From assembly GCA_022360595.1 (NCBI GenBank), contig JAKSCN010000676.1, positions 1 to 6,545 on the forward strand: a stretch of 6,545 nt of DNA, read 5' to 3'. The position numbers and the translations under genes were made by a program. Below the pieces are notes generated by a model. The model was not told the origin of the DNA, did not search any database, and was given only the letters and a program-made list of their open reading frames with translations. The stretch comes from Chromatiales bacterium. Its GTDB lineage: Bacteria > Pseudomonadota > Gammaproteobacteria > Chromatiales > Chromatiaceae. This document shows, in pieces, positions 1-5,171 of the stretch. The stretch's first letter is position 1; each line of letters opens with the position of its first letter.

Positions 1-1
1 G

Positions 2-259
2 GTCGCTGCGGAGAATATTCACGAGTTGATGCGCGCCTGGGAGTTGAAACACCGCCACCGCACGTCCGAGTGCGTCATGCAGCACACCTTGTTCCGCAAG
101 GAGACCCGTTGGCCCGGTTACTACTACCGTGGTGACGCACTGAAGCTAGATGACGAGAACTGGCACGTACTGACAGTATCGCATCGTGATCCGAAAACGG
201 GCGAATACACCATGGAGAAAGCACCTTGCTACCACTTGGTGGGTGAAGGCGAGGAGTAA
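2..259 (+). CDS. aprA: Adenylylsulfate (APS) reductase alpha subunit, C-terminal end (5' partial)
   Basis: This is the last 85 codons of a gene that begins outside the window; the frame is open from base 2 to the TAA at 257-259. AprA is the FAD-containing subunit of cytoplasmic dissimilatory APS reductase, which with the iron-sulfur subunit AprB interconverts APS and sulfite plus AMP. The visible part carries hallmark C-terminal AprA segments: ENIHELMRAWELKHRH, ETRWPGYYYRGD, LDDENWH and KAPCYHL. These match my memory of the family closely, so identity is fairly secure from the tail alone. Known sulfur oxidisers often carry aprM-aprB-aprA or aprB-aprA, and aprA being last before a terminator agrees with that, but the partners are not visible. 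A TTG at base 26 followed by ATG could look like a start, but it is internal. Direction of catalysis (oxidative) is inferred from the gammaproteobacterial flavour of the neighbours. Confidence 0.93.
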   Translation, partial: VAAENIHELMRAWELKHRHRTSECVMQHTLFRKETRWPGYYYRGDALKLDDENWHVLTVSHRDPKTGEYTMEKAPCYHLVGEGEE

Positions 260-301
260 GCCTGCAAACCGAAATCTGCCATAGCTTTCCATTTGCATTT
301 T

Positions 302-334
302 AAAAAGACCAACATACTATGTGTTGGTCTTTTT
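302..334 (+). terminator. Rho-independent terminator after aprA, probably bidirectional
   Basis: There is a perfect 13-bp inverted repeat, with arms 302-314 and 322-334 and a 7-base loop. The left arm begins with five A and the right arm ends in a T run that continues to base 335. It lies 42 bases after the aprA stop. The A tract on one side and T tract on the other would let it work in both directions, but no minus-strand gene converges here, so its main job is to end the apr transcript. Confidence 0.9.
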
Positions 335-417
335 TATCTGACATACAGAACAGAACCCTTACGGTGATAGCGCATTTGAATCTCCCTCTAGATGCACCTA
401 TCCATGGAAAACGCTCG

Positions 418-768
418 ATGAACATTATTGACAAAACTGACGAAGAGATCCTGGCAATCGCTAACCCCATGTGGGATGACCTTGTCAAATACTCCAATAA
501 AGGCCAATACGGTAAATTCATCAGAAATTTCTCTTACCACCTGCTGCTCGGCCTCAATGAAGTGGAAGTCGGCAAGCAGTTTGCAAACAGTGAGCTGACT
601 AGAAACCTGTCTGAAGAGAGGGACTATCTGGGCATTATTCGCCGCGGCGAACATGTGACAGTGCTTTATCGACAAAGGAGCACCAAGAAAGAGGGTGAGT
701 GGCTCGGCAGGTTGGTTTTGGGCTACGAAAAGGGCGAAGTAAAAATCTTCGGCGCATCCATCTTCTAA
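418..768 (+). CDS. Conserved-looking hypothetical protein, 116 aa, possible NTF2-like fold
   Basis: I do not recognise this small, soluble, probably cytoplasmic protein; there is no signal peptide or membrane segment. I chose the ATG at 418, which has a GGAAA at 406-410 in Shine-Dalgarno position. The frame stays open upstream to an ATG at 319, but that codon sits in the loop of the aprA terminator. The N-terminal half (residues 8-45) reads as amphipathic helices (WDDLVKYSNKGQYGKFIRNF). The C-terminal half (about 70-116) reads as alternating strands (DYLGIIRRGEHVTVLYRQ, EWLGRLVLGY, VKIFGASIF). Helices followed by a curved sheet suggest an NTF2-like or cystatin-like fold; this is inference from pattern only. 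It lies 19 bp before the SlyD-like gene on the same strand, so the two are probably co-transcribed. Codon use and composition look like its neighbours, supporting a real gene. Confidence 0.72.
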   Translation: MNIIDKTDEEILAIANPMWDDLVKYSNKGQYGKFIRNFSYHLLLGLNEVEVGKQFANSELTRNLSEERDYLGIIRRGEHVTVLYRQRSTKKEGEWLGRLVLGYEKGEVKIFGASIF

Positions 769-787
769 ACATCTTTTCCAGTTAATC

Positions 788-1297
788 ATGAAAAAGACTA
801 TCGCAGACAACAAATATGTCGAACTGACCTACAAGATCATCGACCGCAAGACCAATAACATTCTCACCACGGTGGAGTTCCCCTTGGGCTATGTTCATGG
901 GGCCAATGAGGTCTTGTCCCCTCAAGTCACCGCCGAGCTGGAAGGCAAATCGGTTGGCGACGTCATTGAAGTACCCATTGATTGCAATCAGCTCTACGGA
1001 CCGCGTGACGAATCCCTGGTGTTTACCGATCACATCGAGAATGTGCCTGAAGAGTATCGCGAGATCGGCACCACCATCGTCATGGAAAACGCCAAAGGTG
1101 AAGCCAGGAACTTCATCGTTACCCGTATGGATGACCAGACATTGACCGTTGATGGCAACAATCCACTGTGCGGCCGGGAAGTGATTTTCACGCTTGAAAT
1201 CCTGACCGTGCGCGACGCCACGGATGACGAGATCGAAGCAGGCGGGCCACTCGAGGCAGCACCCGATATCAACGGTGCACTCAAACTGCCAATTTAA
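788..1297 (+). CDS. SlyD-like FKBP-type peptidyl-prolyl cis-trans isomerase/chaperone, without metal-binding tail
   Basis: This is a 169-residue cytoplasmic protein of the SlyD branch of FKBPs, which couple prolyl isomerisation to chaperone activity through an inserted-in-flap (IF) domain. Family marks are GYVHGANEV (34-42), LEGKSVGDVIEV (51-62), LYGPRDESLV (69-78), an IF domain (about 72-118), VDGNNPLCGR (121-130) and a closing strand VIFTLEILTVRDAT (132-145). Compared with E. coli SlyD from memory, Tyr15, Tyr70 and Phe134 of the pocket are kept. The usual VDES aspartate segment is replaced by LTTV (26-29), and LISGLE by VLSPQV (42-47). Isomerase activity may therefore be weak. The His/Cys-rich nickel-binding tail of E. 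coli SlyD is absent, as in many short SlyD homologues, so a hydrogenase-nickel role is not supported. The ribosome site is poor, which fits translation coupled to the gene 19 bp upstream. A GC-rich hairpin follows. Confidence 0.85.
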   Translation: MKKTIADNKYVELTYKIIDRKTNNILTTVEFPLGYVHGANEVLSPQVTAELEGKSVGDVIEVPIDCNQLYGPRDESLVFTDHIENVPEEYREIGTTIVMENAKGEARNFIVTRMDDQTLTVDGNNPLCGREVIFTLEILTVRDATDDEIEAGGPLEAAPDINGALKLPI

Positions 1298-1318
1298 GCC
1301 AGGGTCTGAGAGATAAGA

Positions 1319-1346
1319 CGCCTCCGGCGGATCACTGCCGGAGGCG
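1319..1346 (+). terminator. GC-rich hairpin after the SlyD-like gene, possible terminator
   Basis: There is a perfect 10-bp inverted repeat (arms 1319-1328 and 1337-1346, 8-base loop) 21 bases after the SlyD-like stop. The stem is mostly G and C and would be very stable. No T run follows in either direction, so it is not a textbook intrinsic terminator. It could stop RNA polymerase with help, or protect the 3' end of the mRNA. Its place between convergent genes supports an end-of-transcript role. Confidence 0.55.
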
Positions 1347-1367
1347 CAATGACGAGGCTTGCGCGGT

Positions 1368-1535
1368 TTATTGCGGTTTTATAGCCGCATACTGTTGCAG
1401 TTGGGCAAACTGCTTGTCGGTAAGAATAGCCCTCACCTGATCGATATGCGCATTATCCGAAGGATAGCCTTCCGAGAGGTGAAAGCCAGGGCGGGAATCA
1501 CACCTGACTTTCACCTCAGCCTCTCTAGCATGCAT
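1368..1535 (-). pseudogene. Short ORF, 55 aa, probable C-terminal remnant of a larger protein
   Basis: The minus strand is open from an ATG (1533-1535) to TAA (1368-1370), just 27 bases past the ggt stop. The C-terminal half reads like genuine protein: IDQVRAILTDKQFAQLQQY followed by AAIKPQ. The pattern D-x-V-x-A-I-L-T-x-x-Q-x-x-x-L-Q resembles the end helices of Spy/CpxP-like or other small alpha-helical proteins, but I cannot assign a family. The N-terminal part (MHAREAEVKVRCDSRPGFHL) is not convincing and is built partly from the two arms of a 15-bp inverted repeat. An in-frame TGA sits directly before the ATG. The simplest reading is a gene that lost its 5' end. A weak AGG (plus-strand complement at 1543-1545) lies in ribosome-site position, so a real small gene cotranscribed with ggt is not excluded. 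Confidence 0.42.
1476..1517. repeat. 15-bp inverted repeat (one mismatch) between convergent genes
   Basis: The arms are 1476-1490 (GAGGTGAAAGCCAGG) and 1503-1517 (CCTGACTTTCACCTC), with a 12-base spacer. Fourteen of 15 positions pair; the mismatch is 1486 against 1507. There is no T run on either side. It lies 46 bases after the ggt stop, so it could help end the ggt transcript, or it may be a scar of a template-switch inversion inside the remnant ORF. Confidence 0.7.
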
Positions 1536-1562
1536 TCAAGACCTGTTAGGGCTTGTTAACAC

Positions 1563-3470
1563 CTAGTCGTCGTCATCCTCATCGTCGTCTTCATCATCCC
1601 TGTCTCTTACCTCATTCCTATCCAGGGTAACGATACCTCCTACACGACGACGATCCGCCGCACCGTACTGCGTCTTCTTGTCTCGGTCGATAATCACGGC
1701 TTGAACCGACCCTATATCTGCCGGGTCACGTAACGTATGCCCGAGGGCTGCCAGCTCTGCCATGACCTGTTCAGAAAAACCGATCTCACGACGAACGGTG
1801 CCGTTGGCACTGGTCTGAGCAATACGGGGCGCATCCACAGCCTCCTGGACATCCATACCATGATCGATAAGGTTCATGCTGACATTGACCACAGAGTCGA
1901 TGATGGTAGATCCGCCAGGCGACCCATAGGCAGCGACCGGTTTTTTCCCTTTGAACACAATGGAGGGGGACATACTCGAGCGCGGTCTTTTGTTTGGCGC
2001 CACATCGTTGGCACCCGGATTGAAGTTGGCCGGATCAGGATTTAAAGCCGGCACAAAGTTGAAATCCGTCAACTCGTTGTTGAGCAGAAAACCAAACCCG
2101 GGCACCATCAGACCGGTGCCCCACCCAGACTCGATGGTTGTGGTGTAGGAGACCACATTGCCTTCACGGTCAACGATACTGAAGTGGGTTGTATTTACCC
2201 CCTTCTCAATCACCGGGGACAATGCTGCCAGTTTGGTTTTACCCTGGACACCTGCCGTATCGAAGGGCCGCGGATCATCCGGCAGTACATTGACCTGGCG
2301 GACATCAGGATTAATCAGAGCACTGCGCAGCTCGATATAATCATCTGCCAGCAGACCAACCGTGGGCACATCAACAAAATCTTCGTCACCCATCCATACA
2401 GCTCGGTCGGCAAAAGCCAAACGCATGGCTTCGATCATGACATTCAGCGTCCGGGTGCTTCCAAAACCGAATCCGGCCTCCTCATCACCCATTGGAAAAC
2501 GCTCAACCAGCTTAAGGATCTGCAACACTGTCAGCGCACCGGAAGAAGGCGGTCCCATAGACTTGATGGTAAAGTCACGGTATTCATCTTCTATAGGCTC
2601 TCTAATCACCACGTTGTAGTTGGCCAGATCCTCCAGCGTCATACGACCAATGCCTTCCGCTCGGCCATTGCGGGTGGCCTTCTGGGTATCAATGATTGCC
2701 TGAGCAATATCGCCTTTGTAGAAAACATCGGTGCCCTGATCGGCAATCATACGCAGCGTACGTGCCATATCAGACTGTACCAGCAACTGACCTTCAACAA
2801 GTGGCGCGTTTCCCGGACGGAATACTTTGCGCGCCTCATCGTAAGCTGGATTGCCAATCTCATTCTGCAGGCGTGAGCTGTCGGAGCTCTCCGCCAGTCT
2901 CGGCCCTACCCGGAAACCCTCTTCTGCAAGCTTAATAGCCGGTTGGAGGGTCTCGGACAAAGACATGGTGCCCCAACTATCCAGCGCCTCCGCAACCCCT
3001 AGCAGAGTACCCGGTACACCAACGGCAACACCACTGGTGGATGCAACACCAAAACCACCGCTGGTCACGAAGGGCACGAACATATCCGGGGTCGCTGCCG
3101 CAGGGGCTTTCTCCCGCGAATCCACGGCGACGGTTTTTTTCTCCTTCGCCAGGTAGATCAGCATAAAGCCGCCGCCACCGATACCGGATGATTGAGGCTC
3201 AACCACATTCAGCGCAAATTGCACTGCGGCCGCGGCATCGATTGCATTACCTCCCTTACGCAGAATGTCCGCTCCTATTCGCGCTGCGTTCGGTTCACTG
3301 GTAGTGACAACACCGCCACGCACTCCGGGCACGCCCAGAGATTCACTATTATCGCTCCATGCCGGCAACCCAGTGGAAACCAATAAGAGAGTAGATAGAG
3401 AGAGAAGCAACTTCCGTCTGAGAAGCACAAACTTAGTAAGTCGTATCTGCAGGTAATCGAAAATTTCCAT
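1563..3470 (-). CDS. ggt: Gamma-glutamyltransferase (GGT) proenzyme, exported, with acidic C-terminal tail
   Basis: This 635-residue proenzyme is an N-terminal nucleophile hydrolase. It cleaves itself into two subunits, then hydrolyses glutathione or transfers its gamma-glutamyl group, normally in the periplasm. A signal peptide is visible: basic LLRRK (16-20), hydrophobic core (21-33), probable cleavage near LPA-W (37-38). Family marks in order are GGNAIDAAAA (73-82), GIGGGGFMLIY (96-106), DSREKAP (117-123, substrate-binding Arg119) and GPPSSGALT (306-314). The cleavage and nucleophile site is NTTHFSIVD (426-434), with Thr427 as catalytic residue. Then come NNELTDF (464-470), NKRPRSSMSP (493-502) and GSPGGS (516-521). 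The position of E. coli Asn411 is Glu447 here, as in Bacillus subtilis GGT. The segment between Asp469 and NKRP is nevertheless as long as in E. coli, which suggests a lid loop is kept. The last 11 residues are all Asp or Glu, unlike classic GGTs. An AAAGGA lies only two bases before the ATG, closer than ideal; a GTG at residue 15 would also leave a normal signal peptide. Confidence 0.96.
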   Translation of the reverse strand: MEIFDYLQIRLTKFVLLRRKLLLSLSTLLLVSTGLPAWSDNSESLGVPGVRGGVVTTSEPNAARIGADILRKGGNAIDAAAAVQFALNVVEPQSSGIGGGGFMLIYLAKEKKTVAVDSREKAPAAATPDMFVPFVTSGGFGVASTSGVAVGVPGTLLGVAEALDSWGTMSLSETLQPAIKLAEEGFRVGPRLAESSDSSRLQNEIGNPAYDEARKVFRPGNAPLVEGQLLVQSDMARTLRMIADQGTDVFYKGDIAQAIIDTQKATRNGRAEGIGRMTLEDLANYNVVIREPIEDEYRDFTIKSMGPPSSGALTVLQILKLVERFPMGDEEAGFGFGSTRTLNVMIEAMRLAFADRAVWMGDEDFVDVPTVGLLADDYIELRSALINPDVRQVNVLPDDPRPFDTAGVQGKTKLAALSPVIEKGVNTTHFSIVDREGNVVSYTTTIESGWGTGLMVPGFGFLLNNELTDFNFVPALNPDPANFNPGANDVAPNKRPRSSMSPSIVFKGKKPVAAYGSPGGSTIIDSVVNVSMNLIDHGMDVQEAVDAPRIAQTSANGTVRREIGFSEQVMAELAALGHTLRDPADIGSVQAVIIDRDKKTQYGAADRRRVGGIVTLDRNEVRDRDDEDDDEDDDD

Positions 3471-3958
3471 GATCCTTTAGACTCCATGTTTGGTGTTTGC
3501 CTAATTCAGGAACTGTTATTCGCGTGACTGCCTCAGGGTACGTCACTCAAACCCGCTTTGATTGCAATAGAGATATGAAACTGAATCACCACGAAAATAA
3601 CACTCCCTGATCAACGCCAGGCAGTGACAGTTATAAGATAACGACTGATACGGTGATACAATCGAAAACATAGATGGCAACCAAACGTAATACTACATTT
3701 CACTTTATAGGGTTTTTACAGATAAATAACTGAGTCACAAAATTAAGCAGAGATACACCTCTCTCTTCTCGGCAATAAAAAATATTGGCAACCCTCTCCA
3801 CATGGCATGAAGAGCATGCGACGAGCACACACAACAGTGCTTAGAAAAATTAACAGATAACAGGGATATAACTGCTGAATCAACAAGTAACATTGACTAA
3901 CAAATTTACAACCCTATGGCCCTCGGCCTAAAACAAATTAACACTGCACTCAATATTT
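3471..3958. other. Gene-free region upstream of ggt
   Basis: About 490 bases without a supportable gene on either strand; stop codons are frequent in all frames. It is visibly richer in A and T than the flanking genes. It must hold the ggt promoter (minus strand), but I found no hexamer pair good enough to call. A minor palindrome GCATG-AAGAG-CATGC is present near 3805-3819. The rest may be decayed sequence or long regulatory DNA. Confidence 0.5.
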
Positions 3959-4125
3959 TTAGGGAGCCTCTGATTAATTCTGGGCGGAATGATATGAGAG
4001 CCAAAATCGTCGAATTCAAGGCAGAAAACGCAGGTAATAGCAGGCTATTGGCCAGTTTTCTAACGCAGAAGTCGGCGATTTTGGCCTCAGAGCATCCGCT
4101 CACGAATTGATCAGAGGTTCCTTAG
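3959..4125. repeat. TTAG direct repeats flanking the MITE-like element
   Basis: TTAG at 3959-3962 and TTAG at 4122-4125 abut the two terminal inverted repeats without a gap. This is the signature of insertion by a cut-and-paste transposase into a TTAG site. The intact duplication and the still well-matched ends suggest the insertion is not very old. Confidence 0.75.
3963..4121. mobile_element. MITE-like non-autonomous element, 159 bp, with terminal inverted repeats and TTAG target duplication
   Basis: The ends are 18-bp terminal inverted repeats: GGAGCCTCTGATTAATTC at 3963-3980 and GAATTGATCAGAGGTTCC at 4104-4121, complementary at 16 of 18 positions. The direct repeat TTAG flanks the element exactly (3959-3962 and 4122-4125), as expected for a 4-bp target duplication. 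The interior is also self-complementary: 4000-4017 pairs with 4068-4085 (16 Watson-Crick pairs, one G-U, one mismatch), 4023-4029 with 4055-4061, and 4036-4040 with 4045-4049. The single strand can thus fold into one long hairpin. There is no transposase; short ORFs across it on both strands are by-products of the symmetry. IS5-family elements of some subgroups make 4-bp YTAG-like duplications, so an IS5-like helper is a reasonable guess, not a demonstration. It lies 45 bp past the end of the LysR gene and could act as its terminator. Confidence 0.82.
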
Positions 4126-4166
4126 TTTTATTAAACACAGATTACGAAATATTCTCCGCAGTATGT

Positions 4167-5048
4167 CTATTCCTGCCAATCAGCAAAAGTCATCAACAAA
4201 TGCTCAATAGCCAATCTGGCCCGCAGAGGTAAAAATTTTCGATTTTGGTAAACAATCCACGAGGTCAGCCTTTTTGTCCAATAGGGCTCTAGAATGGGTT
4301 GCAAGTCACCTGCTTTGATCTCATTCAGAAAACTACTCCTTGGCATATACGCTATACCGAGACCGGCTTTGCAGGCTTGCACTATGGCGTTGGCATTGTT
4401 GCTACGCCAACGGCCACTGACCCTGACTTGCACGAGTTCGCCGCCATCATCGAATAACCAATACTCGCTATTGGCAACCAAACATTGATGCTGTTTGAGT
4501 TGGCTTGGATGCTGTGGGGTTCCATGCTGTTGCAAGTAGCTGGGGCTGGCAACAACCACCAGCTTACGATCAATCAGCTTGCGAGCCACCAGGCCTGAGT
4601 CCTCCAAGCGACCATATCGAATAGCAAAGTCAATGCCATCCTCTACAAAGTTCACAGCCTGACTATTGAAGTTTAAATCTATACTTAACTGAGCCTGCTG
4701 TTCAGCAAACTCCAGCAATGCGGGAACGACAAACTGTTCAGCAAATGCCCCGGCAGCACTGACGCGTAGCGTGCCAGTCAACTCAATTTGCTCACCACTA
4801 ATCTGTTCATTGGCTTGCTGCAGACCATGCAACAGCCCTTTGCACTGTTCATAATACTGCTGACCAACACTGGTTAACTTTACCGACCGGGTGGTACGCG
4901 CCAGCAGTGCGCTACCGAGACGCTTTTCTAATCGTGAAACCTGACGGCTTACATGACTGGTAGAGCTACCCAGGCGCTTGGCAGCCGCAGAAAAGCCGCC
5001 TGCTTCAGCCACAGCGACAAACTCCAGAATCCCCTCAAAAGTGTCCAT
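4167..5048 (-). CDS. LysR-type transcriptional regulator
   Basis: A 293-residue cytoplasmic DNA-binding regulator. I start it at the ATG at 5046-5048 because MDTFEGILEFVAVAEAGGFS is the standard LysR opening and AGAGGG lies just upstream; a start 14 codons earlier would add an atypical extension. The winged helix-turn-helix spans about 2-61, with GGFSAAAKRLGSSTSHVSRQ (17-36), RLEKRLGSALLARTTRSVKLT as the wing, then a linker helix (62-90). The remainder is the effector-binding domain (about 92-290), opening with GTLRVSAAGAFAEQFVVPAL-type strands. It resembles the subgroup that includes many regulators of oxidoreductase and stress genes, but the inducer cannot be read from sequence. It diverges from the DJ-1/PfpI gene across 123 bp, the usual arrangement when a LysR protein controls its neighbour and itself. 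The 3' end faces the MITE-like element. Confidence 0.94.
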   Translation of the reverse strand: MDTFEGILEFVAVAEAGGFSAAAKRLGSSTSHVSRQVSRLEKRLGSALLARTTRSVKLTSVGQQYYEQCKGLLHGLQQANEQISGEQIELTGTLRVSAAGAFAEQFVVPALLEFAEQQAQLSIDLNFNSQAVNFVEDGIDFAIRYGRLEDSGLVARKLIDRKLVVVASPSYLQQHGTPQHPSQLKQHQCLVANSEYWLFDDGGELVQVRVSGRWRSNNANAIVQACKAGLGIAYMPRSSFLNEIKAGDLQPILEPYWTKRLTSWIVYQNRKFLPLRARLAIEHLLMTFADWQE

Positions 5049-5078
5049 AAGCCCTCTTATTGTTGCCATGCTGCAATA

Positions 5079-5106
5079 TTGATTTACCAAATCACGCCAT
5101 TATCAA
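5079..5106 (+). promoter_or_regulatory. Candidate sigma70 promoter for the DJ-1/PfpI gene
   Basis: TTGATT (5079-5084) and TATCAA (5101-5106) are separated by 16 bp, each matching four of six consensus positions. Transcription would begin near 5113, leaving a leader of about 60 bases. TATCAA read on the other strand is TTGATA, a good -35 match pointing towards the LysR gene, so divergent overlapping promoters are possible. Weak matches only; treat as a proposal. Confidence 0.33.
5080..5094. promoter_or_regulatory. Perfect dyad, candidate LysR operator
   Basis: TGATTT-ACC-AAATCA is a perfect 6-bp inverted repeat with a 3-base centre, 15 bp long, in the spacer between the two divergent genes. 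LysR proteins bind interrupted dyads of about this length, often near a T-N11-A core. It overlaps the proposed -35 of the DJ-1/PfpI promoter and lies 32 bp upstream of the LysR start, a position suited to controlling both genes. Confidence 0.5.
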
Positions 5107-5171
5107 CCATACAGACAAAGTCTATCATCTTATCACCTAAACGATATCTATCTACCACTTGGGAGCTTGAG

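Noticed and set aside
319..417. Upstream start for the 116-aa protein
   Set aside because: The ATG at 319 is in the loop of the aprA terminator hairpin, and the added residues look like translated non-coding sequence.
388..813. Minus-strand open frame of 141 codons
   Set aside because: It is antisense to the 116-aa gene and runs into the start of the SlyD-like gene. Its protein shows no domain, and the plus-strand gene has the better start site and operon context.
2184..2876. Plus-strand open frame of 230 codons
   Set aside because: It lies wholly antisense to ggt, which has clear family motifs throughout; the translated product has no recognisable domain or credible start.
3471..3720. Strong promoter for ggt on the minus strand
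   Set aside because: Candidate hexamers around 3640-3660 have poor spacing or weak matches; none was good enough to list as a feature.
3906..4110. Short open frames on both strands across the MITE-like element
   Set aside because: They mirror each other because the element is near-palindromic, and they extend past its left end into unrelated DNA. No ribosome site or protein motif supports them.
4122..4166. IS transposase or full insertion sequence near the MITE
   Set aside because: No frame in or around 3959-4166 is long enough or carries a DDE-type motif; only the non-autonomous element is present.
5049..5090. Fourteen-residue N-terminal extension of the LysR regulator
   Set aside because: LysR proteins typically begin right before the first helix, as the ATG at 5046-5048 does; the extension would overlap the operator-like dyad.
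4953..5171. Long N-terminal extension of the DJ-1/PfpI gene
   Set aside because: The upstream portion is antisense to the LysR DNA-binding domain and covers the promoter spacer. The ATG at 5172 has a good ribosome site and gives the normal MKKILILLT opening strand.
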